Assembly (NCBI GenBank): GCA_027487795.1
Contig: JAIYCX010000036.1
Location: 62,001-126,000 of the forward strand
Direction of reading: 5' to 3'
Origin: Pseudomonadota bacterium
GTDB lineage: Bacteria > Bdellovibrionota_C > UBA2361 > SZUA-149 > DAOLCO01
DNA: 64,000 nt
The notes under the pieces are model-generated. The model ran no database searches, was not told where the DNA came from, and worked only from the letters and a program-made list of their open reading frames with translations. Made by a program: the position numbers and the translations under genes. Shown here piece after piece: positions 26,794-36,311 of the stretch. The stretch's first letter is position 1, and every line of letters starts with the position of its first letter.

Positions 26794-28043
26794 ATGCTTA
26801 ATTTAGAAATTCTACTCATTCCCTCTCTAAGTCTTAGCTCAGTTTCATTTAATGAAATTCTGACATTATTTTTTTGCTCTGGATCAAATCCTTGCCCAGG
26901 AAGTATCGCTACTCTACATTTTTCTAAGATGATTTTACAAGCTTCGAATGAATCCAGACCTTTAAATTTCTCCGGTAAACTTGCCCATAAGAGTGGTGTT
27001 GCTAGTGAGTTCATAGTTCCCCAGCCTAAATCATTTAAGCTAGATAATACTAATTCTTTTTTAGAAGATAAATTACTTCTAACATCTTCAATATAAGAAT
27101 TATTGAAAGATGAGTTTGCTTCGTCAATTAGTAACTTAGATGCAGACAGCTGAATAGGTTGAAAGATCCCAAAACTAGTATAACTAATAACCGCTTTTAA
27201 TGAAGAGATGATATCTGCATCACCCAAAGCTGCCCCCACTCTCCAACCTGCCAAACTAAATCCTTTTGATAAAGAATATAATTCTACTAATTGCTGTTTA
27301 TTTAAATCTGATTTTTGGGAATTAGATAAAAGACTCACTGTGTCTTTTTTATTATAATACAAATCTCCATGTGCAAAATCATTAATAATAATTAACTTAT
27401 TTGATCTAGCAAATTCAATAAGTCTTTCATAAAAACATTCAGTAACTACAGATCCAGTAGGATTATGAGGAAAGGATGTAATTATTACCTTTGGTCTAGG
27501 CCAAGTTTGTGAATATCTATTTGCTAATCTTTCAAAAAAATATTCAGATTCAGAAGTTAATTTACCTCTAGCCTCGGAAAAAGTTTGATAGTCTTTCCAA
27601 AGTGGAACACCAACAAAACCTGCTCCTGATAGAGCCACAGCGGCAGTATGTAATGGATATGCAGGGACAGGAACTAAAGCGGTATCCCCTGGAGATAGTA
27701 TTGATTTTAGAAGCGCAGTTATACCTTCTTTTGTTCCTTGAGTTACTGCTATTTCAGTAGCGGAATTTATTCCTTCAACATTAAAAGATTTATTATAATA
27801 GAATGCAAAAGCTTCTCTCAAAGCATTAATACCAGCGGATGAAGTATATCTATGATTATGAGGTAATAAACTATACTGAACTAGCCTATCAATTGCGGCT
27901 TGAGGAGGTGCTTCGATAGGATTTAATTGACTACAATCGATTATGTCTTCGCCTTTAATACGAAATGCATTTACAGCTTCTGCAATATGTCCAATTGTAT
28001 ATGGAGGAAGATTTTTTAATGTAAGTGAACGAAAATAAGTCAT
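26790..28043 (-). CDS. Class I/II pyridoxal-phosphate aminotransferase (AlaC-like)
   Basis: A 417-residue PLP enzyme. The opening LKNLPPYTIGHIAEAVNAF, the PHNHRYTSSAGINALREAF block, the conserved FPHNPTGS (PLP pyridine-binding asparagine) and the lysine in YSLSKGFSLAGWRVG resemble alanine-forming or LL-diaminopimelate-type aminotransferases of the AlaC subgroup. The exact substrate is not certain. It is adjacent to lipA and translationally coupled to the TPR gene. Confidence 0.85.
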   Translation of the reverse strand: MTYFRSLTLKNLPPYTIGHIAEAVNAFRIKGEDIIDCSQLNPIEAPPQAAIDRLVQYSLLPHNHRYTSSAGINALREAFAFYYNKSFNVEGINSATEIAVTQGTKEGITALLKSILSPGDTALVPVPAYPLHTAAVALSGAGFVGVPLWKDYQTFSEARGKLTSESEYFFERLANRYSQTWPRPKVIITSFPHNPTGSVVTECFYERLIEFARSNKLIIINDFAHGDLYYNKKDTVSLLSNSQKSDLNKQQLVELYSLSKGFSLAGWRVGAALGDADIISSLKAVISYTSFGIFQPIQLSASKLLIDEANSSFNNSYIEDVRSNLSSKKELVLSSLNDLGWGTMNSLATPLLWASLPEKFKGLDSFEACKIILEKCRVAILPGQGFDPEQKNNVRISLNETELRLREGMSRISKLSI

Positions 28044-28054
28044 GTTAATATTGT

Positions 28055-29017
28055 CTATGAGGCTAATGAGTTAGAAAGAATTTCACCCGCATGATAGCTA
28101 GACCTAACTAGTGGATCTATATATACGGCTTTAAAGCTAAGTGATTCTGCGTAAGTCTTATAACTTTTAAATTCCTCAGGTGGAAGATATTTAAAAACTG
28201 GTAAATGTTCTAAACTTGGCTGCATATATTGTCCTGCAGTAAATATTTCTACCTTGTAGCCTACTGCATCGTTCATTAGTTCTTTAACTTCAGATTCAGT
28301 TTCTCCTAGTCCTAACATTATTCCTGTTTTAGTAGTTATATTTTTGTCTAGTTCTTTAACTTTTTGTAGCAATTCCAAAGATCTAATATACGACGAACCT
28401 GGTCTAACTTTTCGGTAAAGACTTGGAACGGTTTCTAAATTATGATTTATTACATCAGGACCGGCATCTACTACTATTTGTAAAGCCTCTGTTGAGCCTC
28501 TAAAATCAGGTATTAAAACCTCAATTGTAATATCTTTAATATTATTTCTTAAAGCTTTAATAGTTTCATAAAATCCAGAAGCCCCACCGTCTTTTAAATC
28601 ATCTCTTGCTACTGAAGTAACAACGACATGCTTAAGACCTAGTGAAATAGCAGCTTCTGCCACTCTCATACCTTCGGCAGCAAAGTCAGTACTTGGCATT
28701 AGGGGTTTTCCTGTTATGACTGAACAAAATCTACAGCCCCTGGTGCAAATGTCACCAAGGATCATAAATGTTGCAGTCCCTCTCTGAAAACATTCAGAAA
28801 TATTTGGGCACCTTGCTTCCTCACATACAGTATTTAACTTAGATTTTCTTAGTAGTTTTTTTAATTCATGAGTTTCGGACGAGCCTCTAGATGGCTTTTT
28901 AAGCCATGACGGTAGAGGTTTATTTTTTATCTCTGAAACTTTCAAATTTTTAAAACTACTAATCTGGATAAGGTGATAAAAGGTTTTGCAATAAACTAGC
29001 CTTCCTAGTGCTTCCAC
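28055..29017 (-). CDS. lipA: Lipoyl synthase
   Basis: Radical SAM enzyme that inserts sulfur into octanoyl groups on lipoyl domains. It has the auxiliary cluster motif CEEARCPNISEC and the radical SAM CxxxCxxC motif (CTRGCRFC). The C-terminal YIDPLVRSSYHAGE segment, with the RSSYHA motif, is intact. The start is uncertain: GTG at 29017 overlaps the SCP2 gene by 59 bases, while TTG at 28945 begins just after that gene's stop and gives about 296 residues, closer to the usual N-terminus. Confidence 0.96.
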   Translation of the reverse strand: MEALGRLVYCKTFYHLIQISSFKNLKVSEIKNKPLPSWLKKPSRGSSETHELKKLLRKSKLNTVCEEARCPNISECFQRGTATFMILGDICTRGCRFCSVITGKPLMPSTDFAAEGMRVAEAAISLGLKHVVVTSVARDDLKDGGASGFYETIKALRNNIKDITIEVLIPDFRGSTEALQIVVDAGPDVINHNLETVPSLYRKVRPGSSYIRSLELLQKVKELDKNITTKTGIMLGLGETESEVKELMNDAVGYKVEIFTAGQYMQPSLEHLPVFKYLPPEEFKSYKTYAESLSFKAVYIDPLVRSSYHAGEILSNSLAS

Positions 29018-29822
29018 TAACCTTTATTCTATTTGATAATAAAGCTATTTGAGGGTTAATTTTACCATTAACAACACCGAATAAGTCCTCTTGATGTAAC
29101 ATCAAAACTAGATCTGCATCTTCTCTAGTTTGAGATACCTTAATTTCACTATCAGTTAAGGCAAGTGACCAAACCCCACCTTGTGATCCTCTTACTTCAA
29201 TTCTGTAACTACCAATGAGCAGTTCCTTCTCACTTGGTGGTAAAATATCAAACCTGTATAAAATTTCAGTAGAGAAAAAATCTTTTAGAGAGGATACATC
29301 CGATTTTTGAATTTTCTTTGGAAGCTCGTTATAATCAATTTCCATAATACCCCCGCCATCTAAATCGAAAGCTGGCGCTAGCGGATCTACTTGCTCAAAG
29401 TCATCAGTAACATTACTAAATATTTCTTCATTTTCATTATCATCTGTGTCTTGTTCTTTCGATACACTAGGCCTACGAGAGTCCCTGTGATTTCTCCTAT
29501 TTCCTCTATCATCTGTATTTCTATTATTTCTTCTTCTATTATTTCTAGGCTCTTTATTCCTAAAATAATCTTCTGTATCTTTGCTTAGAACAACTGTTTC
29601 TGTGATTGAAGAGTTAAAATCTTCATCAGATGGGATATCAGAAGAATTTAAATTTCTTGAACTATCCGACTCTTCTCTGTCTAAAAATTGTACTTCATTT
29701 AAGTTCTCAGAACCACTAGAGATTAACTCAGACGAGGATAAATCATTATTATTAGTATTGGCTTCTGTAGAGTCTCCGATAAAGGATTTCCACCATTTCT
29801 TTTCAAACGCAGCAAAAAACAT
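28959..29822 (-). CDS. SCP2 sterol-binding-fold protein with disordered basic linker
   Basis: The C-terminal 100 residues (about 185-283) match an SCP2 lipid-binding domain: strands around SYRIEVRGSQGGVWSLALTD, then DADLVLMLHQEDLFGVVNGKINPQ, then SNRIKVSGSTRKASLLQNLL. The first 170 residues are serine/aspartate/asparagine-rich and appear disordered. They include a strongly basic stretch (about 91-117, RNNRRRNNRNTDDRGNRRNH) that resembles RNA-binding arginine-rich regions. This combination is unusual. The gene is divergent from coaE and upstream of lipA. Confidence 0.78.
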   Translation of the reverse strand: MFFAAFEKKWWKSFIGDSTEANTNNNDLSSSELISSGSENLNEVQFLDREESDSSRNLNSSDIPSDEDFNSSITETVVLSKDTEDYFRNKEPRNNRRRNNRNTDDRGNRRNHRDSRRPSVSKEQDTDDNENEEIFSNVTDDFEQVDPLAPAFDLDGGGIMEIDYNELPKKIQKSDVSSLKDFFSTEILYRFDILPPSEKELLIGSYRIEVRGSQGGVWSLALTDSEIKVSQTREDADLVLMLHQEDLFGVVNGKINPQIALLSNRIKVSGSTRKASLLQNLLSPYPD

Positions 29823-29947
29823 ATGAACACCGAATAAATTAGAACTAAAAGTATTTGATAAAAACTTAGATAAAAACTAAGAATGTAATCACTTAAATGT
29901 AATCTACGATAAATACGCTTAACTCGCAAAACTAATGAATTATTTTT

Positions 29948-30613
29948 TTGGACACCAAACTTCAAGATTCTGACAAACTCGTATATTCTAAAGTAGTGGC
30001 ACTAACTGGAAGGTCCGGAAGTGGGAAATCTGCTTTATCATCATTTCTTGAGAAATTAGGTGCCAAAGTAGTATCAGCTGATTCAATCGCTCATAACATT
30101 TTAGATAATCAGCATGATTTTAAGCAAGAGTTAAAATTATTATTTGGACCTTCTATTTTTGATGAAAACTATCAAATAAAGAAGAAGGAACTTTCTGAAC
30201 TTATATTTAACGACAAAAAGCATACAAATGCTGCTGATAATAAAAATAAACTAGAAAAACTTATTCATCCTCTAATCAAAAAAGCTGCAATAGAACAGTT
30301 TTTAAAGCTTTCTAACGACAATGATTTAATCATATACGATGTTCCTTTACTTTTCGAGACAGACTTATGGAAGGAGGAATTTCTAGCAAAAGTTCTCATT
30401 ATTTCTGACTTTGCAGAGGAGAGAATCGTTTTAAGGGATAAAATTTCAAAAGATCGGGCGAAAACTCGATTAAGTAACCAACTTGATGATGCATCAAAAA
30501 TCAATAAAGTTGATTTCGTAGTTTATAACAATGGAAGTCTTGAAGAGTTAAAAATAGAAGCTAAAAAACTTTATGAGAAGCTTCAAATAATCGCGAAAAA
30601 GGAAGAATTTTAA
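29948..30613 (+). CDS. coaE: Dephospho-CoA kinase
   Basis: Last enzyme of CoA synthesis. The P-loop reads LTGRSGSGKSALSSFLEKLGA and is followed by the family's VVSADSIAHNIL block; IIYDVPLLFETDLW and the LID-like arginines (SKDRAKTRLSNQ) are present. The start is uncertain: TTG at 29948, or GTG at 29996, which sits immediately before the P-loop like many family members. There is no strong Shine-Dalgarno for either. It is divergent from the SCP2 gene and lies 159 bases upstream of fusA. Confidence 0.93.
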   Translation: MDTKLQDSDKLVYSKVVALTGRSGSGKSALSSFLEKLGAKVVSADSIAHNILDNQHDFKQELKLLFGPSIFDENYQIKKKELSELIFNDKKHTNAADNKNKLEKLIHPLIKKAAIEQFLKLSNDNDLIIYDVPLLFETDLWKEEFLAKVLIISDFAEERIVLRDKISKDRAKTRLSNQLDDASKINKVDFVVYNNGSLEELKIEAKKLYEKLQIIAKKEEF

Positions 30614-30772
30614 TTAAATTCGATTAATTTAGAAATATTATCTCCTATAAAGTGGCACATTTGATCAATAAGGTGTATCAAGTGGCCCCAATAAAATATA
30701 ACTGGCTCAATATTCTGAGTAAGGGATATTCAAGTAATTTAGAAATATAACAGAGAAACTAAGACAAAATAT

Positions 30773-32863
30773 ATGTCAGATTTAAATCTATACAGAAATA
30801 TCGGAATTTTTGCTCACGTTGATGCTGGAAAGACCACAACTACTGAAAGAATTTTAAGCTTAACTGGTAAAATTCACAAAATGGGCGAAGTGCATGACGG
30901 TGAAGCGACTACCGATTTCATGGATCAAGAAAGAGAGCGTGGTATTACAATACAATCAGCTGCTGTTAGCTGTTTCTGGAATGATCACAGATTTAACATT
31001 ATTGATACTCCTGGCCACGTAGACTTTACTATTGAAGTATACAGAAGCTTAAAAGTACTAGATGGCGGTATCGGAGTTTTCTGTGGTTCTGGTGGAGTTG
31101 AGCCTCAGTCAGAAACAAACTGGAGATATGCAAACGATTCTAAAGTTGCAAGAGTTATATTTGTAAATAAACTAGATAGACTTGGTGCTGACTTCTACAG
31201 AGTTGTTAAGCAAATTAAAGATGTTCTTGGTGCTAAGCCATTAGTTATGGTTTTACCTATTGGTATCGAAGAAAATTTCTCCGGTGTTGTAGATCTTTTA
31301 ACAAGAAAAGCTTGGATATGGGATGGATCAGGTGATCCTCTAAAGTACACTATTCAAGATATGCCAGCAGAAATGAAGGATGAAGTAGAAAAGTATCGTC
31401 AAGAACTAATAGAAACTGCTCTTGAGCATGATGATGATGCGATGTCTGCATATTTAGAAGGAGTGGAGCCTAGTATCGAAGTTATACAAGCTTGTATTCG
31501 TAAAGGTACAATTGCACTAGACTTCTTCCCTACTTTCTGCGGATCTGCGTTCAAGAATAAAGGTGTTCAATTAGTACTAAACGGAGTAGTTGATTACTTA
31601 CCAAATCCTACAGAAGTTAATCCTCAAGCTGAAATGGATATTGAAGGAAATCCTACTGGTGAATATGCTATTGTCGATGCCGAGAAGCCTCTTAGAGCAT
31701 TAGCGTTTAAAATTATGGATGACCGTTTTGGAGCCCTTACTTTTATCAGACTTTATTCTGGTAAAATTGAAAAAGGTACAACTGTTCTAAATACTTTTAC
31801 TGGTAAAAAAGAAAGAATCGGCCGAATTGTAGAAATGCAAGCTAACAGCCGTATTGAATTAGAAACAGCACAAGCCGGAGATATAGTAGCAGTTCTTGGT
31901 ATGAAGAATGTTCAAACTGGACATACTTTAGCCGACCCTGATCATCCTGGTACACTTGAGCCAATGGTATTCCCTGAGCCAGTTATATCTATTGCTGTGA
32001 GTCCGAAAGACAAAGGTAATGCTGATAAACTTGGTATTGCTTTAGGTAAAATGATTGCAGAAGATCCTTCATTTCGAGTTGAAACAGATCAAGAAACAAA
32101 TGAAACTATTCTTAAAGGAATGGGAGAACTTCACCTTGATATTAAGATTGATATTCTTAAGAGAACTCATGGTGTAGAATGTAATTTTGGTAAGCCACAA
32201 GTTGCTTACAGAGAAACTATTACAAAGAAAGTTGTAGATTCTTACACGCATAAAAAACAAACTGGTGGTTCTGGACAATACGCTAAGATTGATTACACTA
32301 TTGAGCCTGGTGAACCTGGTTCGGGATTTGTATTCGAAACAAGTGTAGTTGGAGGAAAAGTTCCTAGAGAATACTGGCCTGCTGTTGAAAAGGGCTTTGA
32401 AGTTAGTATGGCTCAAGGGGTGCTTGCTGGATATCAATGTATTGACGTAAAAGTTGATTTACAAGACGGTGCTTTCCACGCGGTTGACTCTTCTAGTATG
32501 GCGTTTGAAGCTGCTGCAAAAGCTGCTTATAGAGAGTCTATACCAAAGGCTGGTCCACAAATCATCGAGCCGATAATGAAAGTTGATGTATTCACTCCAG
32601 AAGATCATATTGGTGATGTTATTGGAGATCTAAATAGAAGAAGAGGAGTTATTAAGTCTCAAGAACCTGGAATTACTGGTTCAAGAGTTAAGGCTTCTGT
32701 TCCACTTTCAGAAATGTTTGGATACATTGGTGATTTAAGAACTATGACTTCTGGTAGAGGTCAATTCTCAATGGAATTTGAGTGCTATCAACCATGTCCA
32801 AATAATATTGCTGACGTAGTTATAAAAGAAGCAGCTGAGAGAAAAGCTGCTAAAGCAAAGTAG
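30773..32863 (+). CDS. fusA: Translation elongation factor G
   Basis: GTPase that drives translocation on the ribosome. The G1 motif [15 protein letters not shown], effector region [18 protein letters not shown]3 DTPGHVDFT and G4 [10 protein letters not shown] are intact. Domains II to V follow at full length (696 residues). Codon use is more regular than its neighbours, as expected for a highly expressed gene. No str-operon partners (rpsL, rpsG, tuf) are adjacent, so this is either a stand-alone copy or the only one. Confidence 0.98.
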   Translation: MSDLNLYRNIGIFAHVDAGKTTTTERILSLTGKIHKMGEVHDGEATTDFMDQERERGITIQSAAVSCFWNDHRFNIIDTPGHVDFTIEVYRSLKVLDGGIGVFCGSGGVEPQSETNWRYANDSKVARVIFVNKLDRLGADFYRVVKQIKDVLGAKPLVMVLPIGIEENFSGVVDLLTRKAWIWDGSGDPLKYTIQDMPAEMKDEVEKYRQELIETALEHDDDAMSAYLEGVEPSIEVIQACIRKGTIALDFFPTFCGSAFKNKGVQLVLNGVVDYLPNPTEVNPQAEMDIEGNPTGEYAIVDAEKPLRALAFKIMDDRFGALTFIRLYSGKIEKGTTVLNTFTGKKERIGRIVEMQANSRIELETAQAGDIVAVLGMKNVQTGHTLADPDHPGTLEPMVFPEPVISIAVSPKDKGNADKLGIALGKMIAEDPSFRVETDQETNETILKGMGELHLDIKIDILKRTHGVECNFGKPQVAYRETITKKVVDSYTHKKQTGGSGQYAKIDYTIEPGEPGSGFVFETSVVGGKVPREYWPAVEKGFEVSMAQGVLAGYQCIDVKVDLQDGAFHAVDSSSMAFEAAAKAAYRESIPKAGPQIIEPIMKVDVFTPEDHIGDVIGDLNRRRGVIKSQEPGITGSRVKASVPLSEMFGYIGDLRTMTSGRGQFSMEFECYQPCPNNIADVVIKEAAERKAAKAK

Positions 32864-32876
32864 TTTTTAAAACTAC
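32860..32876. repeat. Short inverted repeat at the fusA stop codon
   Basis: GTAGTTTT (32860-32867) and AAAACTAC (32869-32876) are perfect complements around one base and include the stop codon. There is no U-tract after it, so terminator function is doubtful. Confidence 0.3.
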
Positions 32877-32890
32877 AAAAATATCGATAC

Positions 32891-33163
32891 TCACTTAACC
32901 TGGTTAGGATCCCACTTTCTAGCTTTTGTGAGTATCTTATCAATCGCTCTGTCATAGCGCATTTTTTCATCGTACTTTTGGCGATCAAAATTTTTCTTAT
33001 TTAACTTTATAGTATCTGCGGCTTGATCTTCAAATTCATCTGCCTTAATGCTCATAGTATCTTGGCCGAAAGGTTCTTTTAGAACGTAACTTGCCTCCTC
33101 TTTGCAGGCGACAAAGCTTGATAACATAAATATAGCAATAACTAGTTTAGTATTCTGTAACAT
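32891..33163 (-). CDS. Small lipoprotein, hypothetical
   Basis: A 90-residue protein with a lipoprotein signal: a hydrophobic core (LVIAIFMLSS) followed by a FVAC box, so the cysteine at about residue 20 is likely lipidated. The mature part is charged, helical and tyrosine/lysine-rich. No recognised domain is visible. It lies convergent to fusA and divergent from the J-domain-like gene. Confidence 0.7.
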   Translation of the reverse strand: MLQNTKLVIAIFMLSSFVACKEEASYVLKEPFGQDTMSIKADEFEDQAADTIKLNKKNFDRQKYDEKMRYDRAIDKILTKARKWDPNQVK

Positions 33164-33211
33164 ATGAGAGTTATTGATGATTTTGTAGAAACTGTTACCT
33201 ACTGAATAACA

Positions 33212-33233
33212 TAATTATAAGTTATTATAATTA
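33212..33233. repeat. AT-only inverted repeat in the divergent promoter region
   Basis: TAATTATAA (33212-33220) and TTATAATTA (33225-33233) form nine-base perfect arms around GTTA, between the lipoprotein gene and the J-domain-like gene. It could be an operator or a chance AT palindrome. Confidence 0.35.
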
Positions 33234-33287
33234 CAGTAATTTAACCTAATGCTTCTGAACTGAACCTATATAAATACCAAATGCATC

Positions 33288-33310
33288 AAAATCTAAGTTA
33301 ATTAGATTTT
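33288..33310. repeat. Inverted repeat just before the J-domain-like gene
   Basis: AAAATCTAA (33288-33296) and TTAGATTTT (33302-33310) are nine-base perfect arms around a five-base loop. It ends at the GAGG Shine-Dalgarno that precedes the GTG start at 33319, so it could act as an operator or a leader hairpin. Confidence 0.4.
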
Positions 33311-33318
33311 GAGGTTAC

Positions 33319-33768
33319 GTGTCCCAGTCATTAGAAAATTACTATTTAGAAATTCTTGGAAATCCAGAAGTTGGTAATGTATCTGACCTTGAGAAAAAAT
33401 TTAGAAGAAAGTCTGCTGAATATATAATTCACCGTGTAGACGACCGTGTCGATATCTCTTTAGTTCAAAAATCTGGTGAATTAACTAATGCATATTTATA
33501 TCTTAAAGCTAAATGGGAGTTATCAGCTGGTTCAAAACCATATATCCCTTCTATATTAAGAATAAATTTCTCTAAAGAACAGAATAAATCTAAAAAGCTT
33601 GAAAGCTTCTACCTAAAAATAAAAGACTACACTTTATCAATAGCATTCTGCGTTGGAATTTTAGCGTTTATAAACCTCTTTGTCGATTTACAATCTGCCG
33701 GATTCTTAAGTAATATTTTCTTATTTATAAATGATATCTTTGTATTATTTAAGAGATATTTTATATAG
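33319..33768 (+). CDS. J-domain-like membrane protein lacking the HPD motif
   Basis: A 149-residue protein starting with GTG after a GAGG ribosome binding site. The N-terminal 70 residues look like a J-domain: ENYYLEILGNPEV, then a basic helix LEKKFRRKSAEY, then a final ELTNAYLYLKAKW helix. The HPD tripeptide that stimulates Hsp70 is replaced by HRVD. Two hydrophobic segments follow (about 106-124 and 128-146), so it is anchored in the membrane. It may be a degenerate co-chaperone, but this is inference. It overlaps the convergent GT-C-like gene by 24 bases. Confidence 0.6.
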   Translation: MSQSLENYYLEILGNPEVGNVSDLEKKFRRKSAEYIIHRVDDRVDISLVQKSGELTNAYLYLKAKWELSAGSKPYIPSILRINFSKEQNKSKKLESFYLKIKDYTLSIAFCVGILAFINLFVDLQSAGFLSNIFLFINDIFVLFKRYFI

Positions 33769-35571
33769 CCTAGGCACCTCTGTTCTTTCTAAATAGCCTG
33801 ACTCCAAGCTGGGAGAACTTGAAAGATAATATGTAGGACAGATTTCTTTATTATATCTACTAAGACAATTAACTAATACATTTAAGTTTGTATTCATATA
33901 CTGCCTTTCTTTATAATCTATAGAGTGAGAAGAAAGCCATCCTTCATACCCCATAAAAATTCTTCTGCCAGCTAGAGTTATAGCTGAATTATGATCAGGG
34001 ACTCCTGCTATTATTGAGTCTGCTGGAGTAGTAGTTCTAATTTGACTAGCTAAATAAAGATCTTCTTCAGAATAGATAGTAGTCAGTGTTTCAGACAAAA
34101 ATATTTTTGAAGCTTCATATATTCCAGGAAGTATTGAAATAACTACTATAAGCTCTAAGTATTTACTTAATCTAACAAAGTAGGAGGTGTAAAATACTAA
34201 TACTACAAAAGCACCAATAAAAAATTTATAATTATCCCATTCCCAAGAACTAAGCTTAAGAACATTTCCAATAATAAATAATATCACTACTGAAAGTGCA
34301 TATCTTTTTGGCAATTTATAAAGAAAATATATAAAAACTAGCCCTAATAATGATAGATTAGTTATCCACATCAGGGATAAATCATAAAAACTGAATGGAT
34401 CTTTTGTCATCCAGCCATCTATAAATTCTATTATATTTGTCTTTCCAGAGAGTATCCTTAAGGGAATAATTGCAGATATTATAAAAGTTAAAACAAAAGA
34501 AGGCTCAGCTAGTGGAAACTTTTTTGTATAAAATATTTTTTCAATAAAATCCCATAAAAGTATAATTGAAAGCGAAAGAAAAACTGCTAATAAAATATGA
34601 AAATGAGCCAGTAAGCTAATTCCTAATAATAAACTAATTGAGACCAAAGATATCGCATATTCTTTTTGATTAATTAAAAAATTCTTTGCTACATTCATTG
34701 ATGAAAAAAATTGAGATAAACAAACTGCAGCTATACCTAAACCTATTAAACTTGATCTCTGTGGAATCCATATCGTCGAAAGTAACGATGTTATTGGATA
34801 ACCTGTTTCTATACCAGTATGAGAAAATCCTTTTGGAACACTAGAAAAGCCAATATTTATATTACTAAGTAATAAAGGATAAGTTGAACCAGCTAATAAA
34901 ATTAACCAAGGTAAAACGTCATTATAATTTCTACGATTGTTAGTTAGTCCTTGATAAACAAAAAACCAAACAATAACCCATTGTATTAAAAATATTAAAT
35001 CAAGATATTTGTATTCAGGTAGACTTGACCAAAGACAGGCAGTCCAAAAGTTAAAAAGAACAGTATAAGAAAAAGGTTGACCTGGGAAAACATGATATTC
35101 AGTTAATGGTTTATTACCAAATACAAAATTACTAATAATACCTAAATGAAAAGGTAAATCTGCATAATTATTAACCCATATTGTTTTGATACCATTATTA
35201 ATATCAAACAAAGTTAAACCAAGAACAAAGGTAATAAGGAAAAATAATATTGAAGATATATTTGGCCGACTACTTTGTATTGCTCTAAATATAGTCTGAA
35301 CATTAACTAAATCTTTATTAGAAAAGACTACTAAGAAAGCTAAGGTTATCCAAAAACTAACCTGTATATTAAGACCTGATCTATAAATTAAGTAGCTTAG
35401 GAAGATATGAGACATGGCACCTAAGGACCATAGAAATGAGCTTAGGTAGTAATTAGTATTTGAAATATTAAAGTTAAAGAGTTTTGATATGCTTTTAACT
35501 ATAGTGATACCAATTCCTAAATAAGCTAGGGCTGGTAATACTAATGTTATTATAAAAATTATTTCATTCAT
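33745..35571 (-). CDS. Polytopic membrane protein, probable GT-C-type glycosyltransferase
   Basis: A 608-residue protein with about a dozen predicted transmembrane helices. The first large loop contains YADLPFHLGIISNFVFG, followed by a PGQPFSYTVLFNFWTACLW segment. An aspartate after an early helix followed by this pattern is typical of GT-C membrane glycosyltransferases that use lipid-linked donors. The soluble tail is short. Function is inferred from topology and this motif only. A divergent glycosyltransferase-like gene starts at 35631. Confidence 0.6.
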   Translation of the reverse strand: MNEIIFIITLVLPALAYLGIGITIVKSISKLFNFNISNTNYYLSSFLWSLGAMSHIFLSYLIYRSGLNIQVSFWITLAFLVVFSNKDLVNVQTIFRAIQSSRPNISSILFFLITFVLGLTLFDINNGIKTIWVNNYADLPFHLGIISNFVFGNKPLTEYHVFPGQPFSYTVLFNFWTACLWSSLPEYKYLDLIFLIQWVIVWFFVYQGLTNNRRNYNDVLPWLILLAGSTYPLLLSNINIGFSSVPKGFSHTGIETGYPITSLLSTIWIPQRSSLIGLGIAAVCLSQFFSSMNVAKNFLINQKEYAISLVSISLLLGISLLAHFHILLAVFLSLSIILLWDFIEKIFYTKKFPLAEPSFVLTFIISAIIPLRILSGKTNIIEFIDGWMTKDPFSFYDLSLMWITNLSLLGLVFIYFLYKLPKRYALSVVILFIIGNVLKLSSWEWDNYKFFIGAFVVLVFYTSYFVRLSKYLELIVVISILPGIYEASKIFLSETLTTIYSEEDLYLASQIRTTTPADSIIAGVPDHNSAITLAGRRIFMGYEGWLSSHSIDYKERQYMNTNLNVLVNCLSRYNKEICPTYYLSSSPSLESGYLERTEVPRLYKISLK

Positions 35572-35630
35572 CTGATAAGTAAAAATAAGCTTGGCGAATA
35601 TGTAAATTAAAGTTAAAACATATCTATCTT

Positions 35631-36311
35631 ATGAATCATAATCTGAAAATCGAAATTGCAACAAGAAGTATCTCTGATGAATTGTATGAGATTTCTGGCG
35701 TTTTTATAGAAAAACTAAAGCTAAAAAGACATAGATTATTAGATACCGAAGCAGATGATTATTTTTACAGATTATTAGATCTCGACTGTGACTTTGTGGT
35801 CAATCTTGATGAAGATTGTTTTGTTAGTAATCCAAGCAGGATTATTGATTTAGTCTTATATATGAATGATAATGGCTATCATATAGCCGGGATGCCTGAT
35901 GGTGGGGTCTGCGAGCATAGATTTCACAACCCACTTATTCCTAATGCCTTTTTTAATATAATAGACCTGCGAGGTATCAGAGAGAAGTTTAATCCATTAA
36001 CTGCTAGGATACAGCAGTATGGTGATGATTTATTATACTTAGTTCCACAAAGTCTGCTAAAAACTAAGTACGCACTAGATAACTTTGAGCCCTACTATCC
36101 CTTCTTTTTTGACCTATTAAGAAACGGAGCCGTTCCTCTTTATCTGAATGGTTTTCAATGGAACAGAGACCCTATCTCCACTATACAATGTGACCACAAA
36201 GACTTACCGTTTTTAATTCATACTTGGTACAGCAGAGCTTTTAATGAGCAAAGAGACCGTTTCAATCATGCGATCTCTTGGGCAAAGAAGTTCTCTAAAG
36301 AAGCTAATTAA
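35631..36311 (+). CDS. Putative glycosyltransferase-like protein with DED motif
   Basis: A 226-residue soluble protein. The segment CDFVVNLDEDCFVSNPSRI looks like the DxD metal/sugar-nucleotide site of GT-A glycosyltransferases, preceded by a hydrophobic strand. Downstream aromatic-rich segments contain AGMPDGGV, FFNIIDLRG and a late HTWYSRAF with a histidine typical of GT-A C-termini. I cannot name the family. It is divergent from the GT-C-like gene and overlaps the convergent DUF937 gene by 4 bases. Confidence 0.55.
   Translation: MNHNLKIEIATRSISDELYEISGVFIEKLKLKRHRLLDTEADDYFYRLLDLDCDFVVNLDEDCFVSNPSRIIDLVLYMNDNGYHIAGMPDGGVCEHRFHNPLIPNAFFNIIDLRGIREKFNPLTARIQQYGDDLLYLVPQSLLKTKYALDNFEPYYPFFFDLLRNGAVPLYLNGFQWNRDPISTIQCDHKDLPFLIHTWYSRAFNEQRDRFNHAISWAKKFSKEAN

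Noticed and set aside
29723..29965. Minus-strand frame of 80 codons spanning the coaE/SCP2 promoter gap
   Set aside because: It overlaps the start of the SCP2 gene in another frame, has no ribosome binding site, and its hydrophobic stretch arises from AT-rich intergenic sequence.
30653..30668. TGGCAC before fusA looks like a sigma-54 -24 element
   Set aside because: The -12 part (TTGC) is absent at the required spacing; ATCA is found instead.
32069..32437. Open frame of 122 codons on the minus strand inside fusA
   Set aside because: A shadow of the highly conserved EF-G coding sequence.
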